This document shows, in pieces, positions 49,820-61,102 of a stretch of 64,000 nt of DNA. Source of the DNA: Oxytricha trifallax (taxonomy: Eukaryota > Ciliophora > Spirotrichea > Sporadotrichida > Oxytrichidae). The first letter of the stretch is position 1. Each line of letters starts with the position of its first letter. Location: positions 87,525-151,524 of the forward strand of contig ARYC01000435.1 in NCBI GenBank assembly GCA_000711775.1, given 5' to 3'. Under the pieces are notes generated by a model that saw nothing but the letters and a program-made list of their open reading frames with translations, had not been told where the DNA came from and searched no databases. The position numbers and the translations under genes were made by a program.

Positions 49820-52800
49820 TCATTAAAGGTCCTCATAGGGCACTTAGTGTTTCTTGGCTAAGTATTTAAAACCTTCAACGTAATTTTAAAAATAAATCTT
49901 CTTACAAAATAAAGTTTTATTTTTAATTTGATTTTCTTACTAAATATTACAAAATATATAATCCTCTCTGGTTCTTTTCATTGCTTTATTTTATTCTAAA
50001 GATTTGAAAAGATGGTTTGTCTTAAAGTGATTGAATATCAGCTTAAATTCTTATAAAAAATTCATTCAAATATACTTTAATGTATAATTTTAAATAAATG
50101 CCGGCCACTCATTTACGAAATCAAATCTGGATATTGTTAGAAGTTATAAGTTATTTATAAAAACTGAATAAAAAAATTGTGAATTGATACAGGCAAGCCG
50201 TGATAATGTCTATGATACCGTGAAGAGACTTATTTTTAAAATAATCTGATATAATAAAATGAATCTTTATTAATTAATTGAATCATAATTATCTGGAAAT
50301 ATGTTCTTAAATCTCTTAGGATAGAAAAGTGACCCAAAAAAGAAGATTAGCTCTACTTCCGATTCCCGTGGCGTTAAAGAACTGCCGCTTAATTATCGTA
50401 AGGAACTATCGCCTTAGTCTATAGGGACAGCCTCTTGAGTAATAAATTTATATATTTTGAATTGAAATATTGAAATTATAAAGTAATTTACCAATCATTT
50501 ATTTAGTCTATAAAATATAAATCCACATGATTAATTTAAAGTAGTTTAGTTCAGAAATTATTAATTCCTCACAAAGTTGACAACATTTTAAGTCATTTTT
50601 TTTAATTTTATTTTTAAAGTTGATCAGAGAGGTTAGGTAATAGTAATTTTCTCTGTATCGCTAGACTCTTAGGTACTTAGTCTCCTTAGCAAATATTTTA
50701 AGGTAAACCTTTCTAATTTCTCGAGTTATGGTCTTGAATAGTACGTCACTCCTCTCTGAGTGCTTTAATTGTAAGTCTTGCTTCATTATTAATAACATAA
50801 CAATTTGTAATAAAGATTTGTAACTTATATTATTCTCTTTGGAGCTGACTTAAAGTTCGTTGCCATGTCTGAGTAAAATGTATAGTTGATATTATATAAA
50901 CCATTTTTTAAATCATTCTCTAATACAAATATAAAGAGAAATTTATAACAAAAATTTCCTTTGTATAAATATTGTCATTATATTAAATTTATATTGTAGT
51001 ATATATTATCAGGATTACATTAATAACTCTTTATTAATTAATAAAAAAACTAAGTAACGTGTCTTTATTTATTGCTAAATGAGGGAAATGTATTCCATAG
51101 TGGTATCGAACTCTTTTTATTTCCTACTTGATAATTTTTTCTTAACGACCTCCTGATCAATATGTAATAATTAATTTTCCATGTCTGATTGTAATTATTT
51201 CTATTACAAGAATAAATTTATTTTAACAAAATTATTTTTAAGATTATTTTTTTATTTATCAAATTATATATAAATATTTAATAAATATGTAAATTAGCAA
51301 TTTATACTGTATAGAATTTTATGCACAGATTCAAAGCTAAATTTATTGAAAAAATAATTTATCTCATAATTTCCTCCCAATTTAAAATTTTTTTTTTTTA
51401 CACAATCAAAACCCCAAAACCCCCTCAGTGAGGTTTATAAGCGCTTTGATTTGTTGAGTAAAGTTGAGGTCTTCTATCAGTAGTCGAGAAATTAGGCCAA
51501 TTTACAAAATGAGAAATAGAAATTAGCAAAATTTAGGGGCCTATTTATGATAAGAAATATTTAGATTTATTGCTTAAGCTAAGGTATGGTACAAATATTA
51601 ATATACACGAAGTCAAACCAGTTCTGAATTATGTAGCTATAGAAAGCTCCTAAGCAAGAGTTCCTCAACTGTTAGGCATCATTTCTTGTTAGTTGTTTAA
51701 CATTATAACTCAGGCTCTTGAAAAGCATCCTCCAAGAAAATAAAAGTGGTCTATATTGACTACCTCTATGACTCTAAGAAATTATAGTATTGGAGTCACT
51801 TTCCTCTTGACTAAAGAGCTGTGATGCTTCATCGCGAGTTTCCAGACATGTGCAACTTTCCTTAAACTATAGCCAACATTTATAGAAGAAATGGTATTAC
51901 TTTTAAGACTGTCAACCTTATTATAAGAGTGAATGGCTTTAATGTTCCATTTTATAATTTAAACTATATAATATTTTTTATTATTTAATTATACTTTATA
52001 TATGATTAAATGCAGAGGGCTATTACTAATAACATCAAGTTCATACATCCAGATGAAGCTGTGTTCACCTTCAACACTTTTATTAATAAGTCTTGGTATA
52101 AGAAGTATGATAATATAGAAGTTTATGACTAAAAAGTGAAAGTAGCCACCCATGCAATTTTAGCTGGTATAAGTGAAGATTCAGGCCTAGAGAGTTATGT
52201 TATTCACCCTCGCTCTATTAAGCGAGAGTAGTATATAGAGTTCCTACATAAGCTCAGAGAGAAGTATAGTAACCAAGAGATCATCCTGTTTGTTGATAAC
52301 CTTTTAGTTCATAAGACTAAGGAGTCTAAGAAAGCTTATGAAGAGTTAAACATAACTCCTGTATACAACGTTCCTTATAGCACCTAATTTAATGGAATTG
52401 AATTCTACTGGAGTTAAATCAAGACTCACTACAAGAAGCAGCTGCTGTATCATCTTTTGCATGACTTGTTCATCGACACAGTAGACTTGATTCAAAGCAA
52501 CTGTAAGAGAGCGAGTATAGATAAGACAACAGTTTGTGCGAGAGAAGGAAGAATGAATGTTTATAAATAAGTTTTAGATTTAAATGAATGATTTATTTCA
52601 CATATCAAACGAACTCTCAAATGGATTCGGCTTCTCTTTCTTTTCTTCCTCTGATGCTTTACTAGGACCCATGTTTCTTCATTTTGTACCAGCAACAGCA
52701 TCTATATTCATTTCATCAGGCTTTTAAACTTCATTATAAAGTCTCTTGCTAACTTAATGAATGGTTTGAGACTTTCTATCTCTGTGAACCTTCGCATGCT

Positions 52801-55712
52801 CTTTCATTTGGAATATACCAGTTCCAGGTTTCCCTACAAAGTTATGAATCAAAGCTTATTAGAGAGATAAGGGTGCTTCATAAGCTCTTCAAGCCAAGCT
52901 TCGCTTATAAGTAGGCCTTGCTTCTTTTAATCTTCTGGAAAAATAGAGTAGCGTTTCTTGTGATCTTCTTCAATGATCTCTCTGAAATAACTCTCTCTTA
53001 AAGTGCCAAGAACACCAAAGAAGAAGCTCCTTTCTGGAAGTTTGTTTAGAGAGTTGTTTCTTGGTAGAAAGATAAACTACCAACTCTTCATCTTTCATCG
53101 CATCCTCGTAGAGATTAGTGACTGAAATTTCTGGGTATTTTAGAATATCTATCAACTTAATCACATTGTTTTTAATGGTGTTCTTCTCATCAAAGAGTAT
53201 CCCCTTTAAAAATTATATTTTGGCACCATCCATGGTTGTAAGGAATAAACTAATTACACTTTAAGTTAGTCATTAGCAGATATCTTACCATGTATGTGAG
53301 GTACCGATAAAGATCTTCCTTGCTTCTTAATCTTGGAATCATTTCTTGAGCCTAAACCTTCTTCATTGCTGTATTTACAGATTCCATCTTTGTTCCTTCT
53401 ACTGTTAATGAATTTCAAATTTTAATATATAGTGTTCTGGATCCTATTGTTTAAAAACTTACTATTAAATATGTGCTTCTTATAGGAGGTCAACCTGATA
53501 AAGATACATTTAGAAAGTTTATAGAAACTGTAACAAACTGCAGAGATTAGCTAAACTAAGAAGCCAGAGATTATCTACGTTAAAAGGGAACCAGAACTTA
53601 AAGCTCTTGAGTTTGAAGCAGTGGTCTTCATAATTAAAGTGATAAACAAGAAGGAGACCACAGAGATAGGAGTTTAAAACATAGATTAATTATGTTGAAG
53701 AAGAAAAGGATCAGCTTCCATTTGAAAAAATAAAAACATTTTGATATCAAGACTGCTAGAACTTTTTTTCAACTGAATAAAGCCTGAAGAGGAATATAAA
53801 AGAGGTGCATTCTAGAGATGCTTAGGTGTATTTCAAACACGATAAGTTAGATGGCAGGTATTAGTGAACAACTTTCATGAAGTCACACACTCACTCAGCT
53901 AAAGTTAAAAGGCATATGGAAAAACATCATCTTCGCGAGTTCTTGATTTAAGATTAAGAAAATCAAAAACTAGAACCAGCTAAAAGAATCAAATACTCTT
54001 GAGTCTGAAAGAGAGTTATAGGAGAGACTCAAGAGTTAGAGACGATTAGAATCGATTAACAAACCTGCAGGTAACACTATTTCAACATGCTTCTAAGCCA
54101 AAGCAATGGACATTTCTGCATTAAATGCAATTAATCTTAGTAATTGTATTGAAAATAATCTACATATAAGTTTGCCTAATAAGGCTAAGCTCATAGTGGT
54201 TGATGAGTATGCATACAAAGTATACCCATTCAGCTATCTAATAAAGAATGAGCAGTACTAAAATGAATTCGCTAACGAATATATGATTCTAAGAGAAGCT
54301 TAGAGAAGAGATTTTAAGCACTTGCTTAAGTTAGAAGGTGTCATTTTAAGCAATGGTTTTATCGCACTAAGGCTCAAGAAGTTTTAAATGACTCTGAGAT
54401 ACTATCTATATCAAAACAGATACCCTCACGACTTAAATGATATTTTTCAGATATGATTATGGGTGTCAAGGAGTTGCATGAACATAGATATGTTAATAGA
54501 GATTTGAAGCCTGAAAATACAATTCTGAACCTCTGCCTATTAGAAGTAGTTGTTATCGATTTCAAATAGATCCATTAGATAATAGATTGTAACCTTAGCA
54601 ATGGTTCTTGGAACACCTGGCTATTTTTCAATCAGAGAGAAATGGACAAATAGCTCAGTTTAATGAAGTGTATGGGCAGTAGCTGCAATTATATTAGAGA
54701 GCGATATGGAAAACATGACTTACTTTGGCACAAAGCATGAAAGATATTCAATAAGTTTAGCTAAAAAGCATTTAAAGCAAGAAGATGTTTGGTAAGTAAT
54801 TAGAATTATAGTAGAGATGATAATCGTAAGAGCTTCTTCCTATCCTAAGCAATCATTAGATGACTTATTTGAAACACTATAGAGAGCGAGATTCAAGAGG
54901 TCCAACAAGGACAAGTTGATAAAGTTTGTTTGAATTAAATCACCTAAAATCCATTAAATATATTTTAAATACACATAAAACCTGCGATTTCTCAACTAAC
55001 CCCAATAAGAACCCAACTATACCCTACAAATCAAAGCACTTATAAACCTTACTAAGGGTTTTGGGGTTTTGAATATTCCTCGTTCTAAATGTAAATCTGG
55101 GGTGCAAATTAAAAATCAAACTCATATTAATTTTTATATACTAAATTTACGATTAAAATAAATCGAGAAGAAGAATGTTTTAAATTACTCGATGTGGAAC
55201 TGCTTTGATTATTTGAATTATTTTCATGTTTATTGCAAGGCAGAAATGATTTCTTGCCAAAGTCTTTAGATTTGTCGTTTATTATATTGTTATTTTAGAG
55301 AGGTACAACTGATTTTTAAAATTTACCTTTAATGAAAAATTCAAATATATAAAAGCTTATCACATGCATATTTTGTTTTTTTAAGCAAATAAACTAAAAT
55401 AAGATATTATGCTAATTGCTAGAAAAAAAATTCCTATAATATCACAATTTTATAAATTTAGTTTAATTATTTATTTTATGATTATGATTTGCGATTAATT
55501 TACACTCATTATTTCTCCCCCCTTTAATATAATCTTTAAATATATGTGTAAAGTATATTTCAATAATTATTAGAATTTTAATAATTAACTAAGTGGAATT
55601 TCTCTATTGTTAACTCCTCTTAGTTGTTTGTTTGAAAATCTTACAATGACATATCGGAATCTTGTCCCTCAAAGTTTGAAAATTCCTAGTCGAGATCAGT
55701 GATGGTCCTATA
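49820..55712 (-). CDS. Split gene B: paralogue of gene A, interrupted by a second TBE
   Basis: Minus-strand coding-like islands. 50800-50640 reads RSDVLFKTITREIRKVYLK, almost the same as gene A. 50450-50290 includes FFFGSLFYPKRFKNIF, matching FFLGSMFYPKKVKKIF in A. 50090-49970 and 49880-49820 end AKKHQVPYEDLQ before TGA, as A ends AKLHGESTEEDVKI. An acidic, Gln-rich island at 55712-55560 (LDQEFSNFEGQDSDMSLQDF) on the far side of the TBE may be its 5' part, but that link is weaker. The whole TBE 51407-55071 lies in the gap. Function unknown. The 5' end and several MDS borders are unresolved; the 5' portion could belong to another gene. Confidence 0.5.
51535..52591 (+). pseudogene. TBE transposase (DD34E) with a frameshift
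   Basis: Homologous along its length to the TBE1 transposase: YDKKYLDLLLKLRYG near the start, FPLDQRAVMLHREFPD, then FIHPDEAVFTFNT (about 52050), LFVDNLLVH (about 52290) and FNGIEFYWS (about 52395), again 34 residues from Asp to Glu. It ends REGRMNVYKQVLDLNE, TGA at 52589. A frame change is needed near 51740 between the N-terminal part and the rest, and no convincing ATG was found. A short in-frame AT-rich expansion (about 51957-52005) is absent from TBE1. Probably inactive unless the shift is a sequencing error. Confidence 0.85.
52598..53397 (-). CDS. TBE 22-kDa-type protein
   Basis: ATG at 53395-53397 gives MESVNTAMKKVQAQEMIPRL, then RSKEDLYRYLTYM. An AT-rich interruption (about 53290-53235) beginning GTAAG follows, and the frame resumes IQFLKGILFDEKN, IKLIDILKYPEISVTNLYED. 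It ends EKKEKPNPFESSFDM before TGA at 52598-52600. Clear homologue of the protein in the TBE1 copy, with the interruption in the same place. Convergent with the transposase, 6 bp between stops, exactly as in TBE1. Confidence 0.8.
53520..54933 (+). pseudogene. TBE C2H2 zinc-finger kinase, decayed
   Basis: Remains of two zinc fingers: SLKRNIKEVHSRDAQVYFK (about 53780) and SHTHSAKVKRHMEKHH (about 53885). In the second, the expected Cys positions read TGA and TTC, so it cannot bind zinc. The kinase part shows EHRYVNRDLKPENTILN (about 54480; the usual HRD is NRD), VVVIDF, LGTPGYFSIREKW (about 54610) and VWAVAAIILESDME (about 54670). It ends NKDKLIKFV, TGA at 54931. Frame changes occur. Homologous to the TBE1 kinase but further decayed. 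Confidence 0.78.
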
Positions 55713-55796
55713 TAAAATTGCTAATAAAATTTTTTAAATTATAGTTTATTAGTGAAATCATATTGAAATTATATACATTTAGATTTAAATTATTCA

Positions 55797-55858
55797 TGTC
55801 CGATCAAGAATATTATCGTGTCCATTCTGAATTTACTCACCGGGTAAGGTAAGGTGAC
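55797..55858 (+). other. Coding-like island, possible first MDS of another gene
   Basis: ATG TCC GAT CAA GAA opens MSDQEYYRVHSEFTHRVR, better balanced in base composition than its surroundings, then a drop into A/T tracts. The minus strand is partly open too. Could be the start of a plus-strand split gene that continues at 56915. Weak evidence. Confidence 0.3.
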
Positions 55859-56809
55859 TATTTATTATAAATTAATTTTTAAAATTATAGAAATGGTTGA
55901 TTTATATAAAATATTTGCTATTTTAAAAGCAGATATTTGTGCTAAAATTATTATTAAACTTATTGCTAATATCACAGATGTATTATTATTTTTTGTTTTT
56001 AAATAAATACTTTAAATAATAAGATTTATCAGCAAAGTTTCTCAATGTTAAAGATAAATAAAAATATTTAAATTTTTATTTCATTTGAATTAAATTTTTG
56101 AATAATTTTTATGTAAGATTATATTTAAATAACTTTAAAATGTAAAATGAATGCAATTTGGAATTTATTGAATAGACAAATTAATTTCCCAATTTAAAAT
56201 AAGTTTTTATAAATTTATAAGATTCAATGTAATCTGAAAAATTTTTTTAGCATTTAAATAAATAGATTTTGTAAAGAAAATATTAAATCACATTTTTTAT
56301 TTTTATTATTATCAATATTAAAATTCGACTTGAATATAAATTCATTCCAGAATTAGATTTTATTTATTAATAGATAGGAATCTATTACAATTATTTACAG
56401 AGGAATCCTGTTTTGTCAAAAAGAGGTCTTAGTCTTAATTATTGTAAATTATTTTTGTATTATTATGAAATAGGAATGAAATTAAATGTTTATTTTCTTC
56501 ATATTATATTTCAAGTGTAATTATATAGAATCAATAATTATTATTAAATTGGATTTTTCTGTATTATTAAATCAGGGAAAATGAAGAATTGTTATAGAAT
56601 AATATCATGTAGTTTCATTATGAATGCTTAAATTTCCTTAAATTCTTTTCTATCTCCTTCTTTAAAAAAATAATTTATCTGATATATTTTACTGTAAATT
56701 AATAAATCAAGTTTTCAAAATATAACTTGTTAAATATAAAACAATTCAAAAAACTTCACTCTAAATTAGTTTAAACTTTTCTATTTAATTAACTTTAAGC
56801 AATATTTCC

Positions 56810-56880
56810 AACATCCGAGATAGATTTCCCTTTTGCTTCAAGTTCTCTCAATCTAAAAAGTTGAATTTATATTAAATGTT
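56810..56880 (-). other. Coding-like island, minus strand
   Basis: Reads FRLRELEAKGKSISDVGNIA on the minus strand, in a sea of AT-rich DNA. It faintly resembles the KKRLQEQIEKLGIQNIV part of gene A, so it may be an outlying MDS of gene B. Short and unproven. Confidence 0.3.
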
Positions 56881-56914
56881 AAATTTTTTTATAAAATCCG
56901 CAAGTTAACTTTTT

Positions 56915-57080
56915 CTGTGGTTGAGTAGTTAGGTTTGGGTTTTAATACTTTTAAGTTACTTAAGACTAGAGTGAGAAAGTATGATTTGGACTGCCTGTTA
57001 AAACAGTACCGCTCTACGCAATAGGAAAAACTTGACCATGTCTATAATTATTTAAAAATTCACAATTCTAAATTTATTTG
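56915..57080 (+). other. Coding-like island cut by the Merlin-like element
   Basis: Plus-strand frame with codon texture of the local genes: VVEQLGLGFNTFKLL, then TRVRKYDLDCLLKQYRSTQQ and EKLDHVYNYLKIHNSKF. It stops being coding exactly where the Merlin-like element begins (target duplication TTTATTTG). Past the element the same frame can be read on for a while (LQIFKSREVCRENAL about 58886). Suggests a split gene or another transposon gene hit by the insertion. No family recognised. Confidence 0.4.
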
Positions 57081-57504
57081 GGGTGTTGACGTCACGGCGT
57101 CCCAGGTACGATCAGGACGTCCCAAGTAATAATTTTCTTAACGAATAAGATAAAATTTGCGAAGCACAATAAAAGATTCTCTATGAATATTTTCAGGCAG
57201 GGTTCTAGGGATTCAAGCCCTAGTTAACCGGAGTCACAAGGGGCTGAACCCTTGTTTGCAACCAATGCGAAACAATAATAGCAGAGGTCAAGTTTTTGGC
57301 AGCCCCTGTGGAGGTTCGGAGGCAAAGCCTCTGAAAATTTTTTATAGATGATGTGTATGAATATGTGAAAAATTAATATTTAATCGTCTAATTATAATCG
57401 TTAATAATTAATTAACTTTATTCATATGGAATCATTCTAGTAACAAATCACATAAGACATGACACATAAGCACTTATTCATTAACTATAAGGATGTGGAG
57501 TACT

Positions 57505-58282
57505 CTCTAGCACTTTATAATGTCAAAAATGCGAATAATCATTGCATGTGATGTTTACTTCTTCTGAAAATATATAGATCATTGCTACTATGAATGTGAT
57601 AACAGTCAATGTCGTCCTAGATAAACTATAAAAAATGGATTGAAAATATTTTGTCCTAATACTTACCCACTAAGAATTTACGAGAGATACTGTTTACTTA
57701 TTTTCCTAATGGAAGGAATACTAGTGAAATCGTTGATGATATTTAAAAAACATTTGATCTTAAAACAAGTGTTGAATTTGTGAGTAAAATCTTAGCAGAT
57801 GTTAAAAGGAATATCAAAAACTAATTAAAGCTTGAACAAGAAACCTATCTCTTACAGGGTAATGACTAGATAGACGGAAAAAAAAATATATAAAAAATTT
57901 TGTTGTCAAAAACAGAACTCGCGCTACATTAGAGGAATTAGTACAACAACACGTGGCAGAAAACACTACAGTCCATACAGATGGTTGGCAAGCCTATGTT
58001 GGAATAAATTGGAATGAGATGTGGATGAATCATTGACGGTATGTGCATAATATTAATGGGAATTCAGTTAGAGATATGGAAAATTCAAGCTTGATTGAAG
58101 GCCTTTGGGGCGTTTTAAATTACTGGATCAAACATGTTTACAATACAATGCCTGGCAATCCAGAAGTCATTGAAGATTATCTCTACGAGGCATTTAGGAG
58201 AAGAAATCTTAAAAAAATTAGGAACCCTTTTTCATAATATGAATAAAATACATTCACGCTTTTAATAAATAACAACCTTTGA
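57505..58282 (+). pseudogene. ISXO2/IS1595-like (Merlin) transposase, decayed
   Basis: N-terminal zinc-ribbon pattern in pieces: CQKCEQS (about 57525) and YYECDNSQC (about 57585). Then ERYCLLIFLMEGI (about 57690), a linking part (TSEIVDDIQKTFDLKTSVEF), and the DDE part TVHTDGWQAYVG (about 57968), RYVHNINGN (about 58040) and SSLIEGLWGVLNYWIK (about 58087), ending in an AFRRRN-like motif (about 58190). These match the order of ISXO2-like transposases (HTDxWxxY ... NxIEGxWxxLK). Frame changes between pieces and an in-frame TGA near 58035 show it is broken. The first catalytic Asp was not located with confidence. Confidence 0.82.
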
Positions 58283-58566
58283 ATATTAACGATTATAATT
58301 TAAAAATTAAATATTAATTTTACACATATTCATACACATCATCTATAAAATAATTTTCGGAGGCTTTGCCTCCGAACCTACACAGGGGCTGCCACAAACT
58401 TGACCTCTGCTATTATTGTTTCGCATTAGTTGTGAACAAGGGTTCCACCCCTTGTGACCCCAGTTAACTAGGGCTTGCACCCCTAGAACCCTGCCTGAAA
58501 AGATTCATATAGAATCTTTAATGGTGCTTCGCACATTTTATCTTATTCGTTAAGAAAATTATTACT

Positions 58567-58813
58567 TGGGACGTCCTGACGAGGCTGGGACGTCTCTATG
58601 ACTCTGGGACGTCCTGACGAGGCTGGGACGTCCTGACGACACCTGGGACGTCCTGACGAGGCTGGGACGTCCTGATCGTACCTGGGACGTCCTGACGTCA
58701 AAATCTGGGACCGTTAGACGTACCTGAGTCCTGACGTCACTGGGACGTCCTGACGACCCTGGGACGTCCTGACGAGGCTGGGACGTCCTGATCGTACCTG
58801 GGACGCCCTGACG
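58567..58813 (+). repeat. Tandem 19-23 bp repeats at the right tip of the Merlin-like element
   Basis: About twelve units, most starting GGGACGTCCTGACGA, e.g. GGGACGTCCTGACGAGGCT repeated with variants (GATCGTACCT, GACACCT). One unit is damaged (58698-58732). The left tip of the element holds only about two such units in inverse orientation. Likely amplified subterminal transposase-binding repeats. Confidence 0.9.
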
Positions 58814-58973
58814 TCAACACCCTTTATTTGGTTATTTTTCCATTTTAAGAAAAAATTCATGGGAATATATTATATTTTGAACTTGCAAATATTTAAGAGT
58901 AGAGAAGTCTGTCGGGAAAATGCATTGATATTTTAATAATTTAATTTTAAATAGATGAAATAATTAAAATTAT

Positions 58974-59335
58974 GGGGGGGAAGTTTCCTGCCCCCAACAT
59001 TAAATTTTATGTTTTGTACAATAATTTTAATAGAAACAAATAAATTTCAATTTCAATTACCATAATCATGTACTATAAAACATTTATTATTATATATAAT
59101 TTTCAAGGTACATAATTATTCTTTAATCAAATTATATATTATTAACAAAGCTAAAATAAGTGTTTTTTATTAATAATTAATGTAATTTTTATTAAATTAT
59201 AAATTCATTATCAAGGTAGAAATGATATTTGAAGCTGAATTTTAAAAAAAATATATCATAATTGATGATAAAGATTCTTTGAATTTTTTTTAAAAATTAG
59301 ATATTTTTATGAATGGGCCAGGAAACTTCCCCCCC
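58974..59335. mobile_element. MITE with G-run terminal repeats (362 bp)
   Basis: Terminal inverted repeats of 17 bp without mismatch, GGGGGGGAAGTTTCCTG, at 58974-58990 and the complement at 59319-59335. Flanking 7 bp target duplication AAATTAT (58967-58973 and 59336-59342). The interior is AT-rich with no reading frame. A short non-autonomous DNA transposon; superfamily not assigned. Confidence 0.85.
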
Positions 59336-59634
59336 AAATTATTTTAAAAATATTGTGTTAGAATCACTTGTGGTTTTTATTTATTGAATTAAACAAGTTT
59401 AATATATAATTTTAAATGTTTTCATTTATATTAAAAATATTAAGGTATCAATATTTATAAAGGAATTATTAATTTGAAATTGAATTTCTGAATTTTAAAT
59501 GCCAGACAATAAAATTAAGTATAAAATTTAATCAAATTATACTTTTAAATATATAGAATGCTTTGCTAAAGAATATTAATATTTACAAATTAAAATAAAA
59601 TTTAATTAATCTCTTTTAGAAATATTATTATAAT

Positions 59635-59758
59635 TGGCTTTGCCAATGTAGAGAGATGTGGGTATTGCTGGAGTATATGTGTGCTAATGGGTCTGCTGAT
59701 TGTAATATTTTATTTCTGCGCATTCACCACTTCTATAGCCTTTTATTTCGGGTGTTGA
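59635..59758 (+). other. Coding-like island with a hydrophobic segment
   Basis: GC-richer stretch whose plus-strand frame reads FANVERCGYCWSICVLMGLL, then IVIFYFCAFTTSIAFYFGC and TGA at 59756. It looks like a C-terminal transmembrane segment of a split gene. No neighbour to join it to was found in the window, and a chance frame is possible. Confidence 0.3.
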
Positions 59759-61061
59759 CCTATCATTTGCATTTCATATATTGATTCATAATATTACGCG
59801 ATATTATTATGGATTTATAAAATTTATATTGGAACTAATTATTTCAGTTTATTTTAAATATAATAATTGTATAATATTTCAATATTCTGATTTGATATAT
59901 CATAGATTACTATTAATAAAGTAATAATTATTTTAATAGCATTCGTTTAAGATTAGTTATTAATTAAATTATGATAAAATAATCAACAATCTCACAATTT
60001 ATTTGACTAAAATAGCAAGAATAATTAAATATATTGCATAAATCCTCAAATATATAATGTATTTATTTTTTTAAAAAAACTAAAAATATAATAATAATTA
60101 ATATAAAATTATCTTTATAATTATTTTAAATTTATGAATTTGTAACGATATCTTAAAAAATTAAAAAATTTTTTAAGCTTATGATAATATATTGGTGAAT
60201 TAGATTTAGTTTTGGAAGTTAAGTAAATAAAAAAAGGTATTAATTTAAATTATAACAAATGAGAAAAATAATTGATTATATTGCTTTAGAATAATTAAAT
60301 TGGAGAAAGTGATAAATCACTAAAATTAAAATTAGCAATTTTTTCAAATTTATTTGCTGTACTGAAATTCAGTTAACAAGACATCTTTAGGAATTTAAGG
60401 TAATTTTATTTGCGCACAAATCTAGAAATTATCATACTTAATCACAAAAATAATTTAAAAAAATTACATTATTTATCAAATTAATTCGATTTTTAAAATT
60501 GTGATCTTTCTCTATACTAGATAGTGTCAAACTAAACTCTTCTTGTTTATCTTGCCTTTAATAGTAGTAATATATTTCTAGATTCTAAACGGAAAGCATT
60601 ATTTTCAAATTTTGGTAAATTAATTGAATCTCTTGTTAGTAATGCTATTAAATTCCCATTTTTATTTTTCGATATCAATATCAATATTTTTTATGCAATT
60701 ACTTTCTTTGTAAAGTTAATTGCATTTTAATTATTCCTAAATATAGCCAATTCATTTACTTTAAAAACAAATTTTAAAATTATTTCAATAAAAATGTAAT
60801 GATTATTATTAAATGGCAATTATCTTTAAAATAAATAATAATAATTAAAAATCTTTTACTGAATCATTATAATTTGAGCAGTTCTAATAAATTTTTTCAA
60901 CTTAAATTATATAAATCAGAATCTTAAAAATTAATACTAAATTTTTCTCACTAAACCTCTGCACTTTAATGAATTTAATAAATTTAATGTATATCCCCTA
61001 ACTTATATATTTAATTTACTTTCTTTAATTCACTAAGATAACGTTTATTAATTTGCTTCAA

Positions 61062-61102
<41 letters not shown>

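Larger units (their letters stand above)
51407..55071. mobile_element. TBE: Second TBE, divergent subfamily (3,665 bp)
   Basis: Ends CAAAACCCCAAAACCCCCTC (left) and the complement of CAAAACCCCAAAACCCTTAG (right), followed by inverted repeats of about 90 bp with mismatches (GGTTTATAAG.GCTTTGATTTGT). Target duplication AAT (51404-51406 and 55072-55074), again ANT. Beyond the telomere-like block the ends differ from the TBE1 copies, so this is a separate subfamily (TBE2 or TBE3 type, not resolved). It carries the same three genes as TBE1 with the whole block in the opposite orientation: transposase (+), 22-kDa type (-), kinase (+). Shorter and more damaged than TBE1. Confidence 0.93.
57081..58822 (+). 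mobile_element. Merlin/IS1595-like DNA transposon (1,742 bp)
   Basis: Terminal inverted repeats start GGGTGTTGACGTCA and extend over about 310 bp on the left (57081-57400), matching 58290-58822 on the right, where the repeat-rich tip is longer. 8 bp target duplication TTTATTTG (57073-57080 and 58823-58830), as usual for Merlin elements. The arms are GC-richer than the host DNA (e.g. GGAGGCTTTGCCTCCGAACC) and can form long hairpins. The core encodes a decayed ISXO2-like transposase. Compositional contrast suggests a fairly recent arrival. Confidence 0.88.

Noticed and set aside
52970..53164. Separate small gene on the minus strand
   Set aside because: It is a middle part of the TBE 22-kDa-type protein, not an independent gene.
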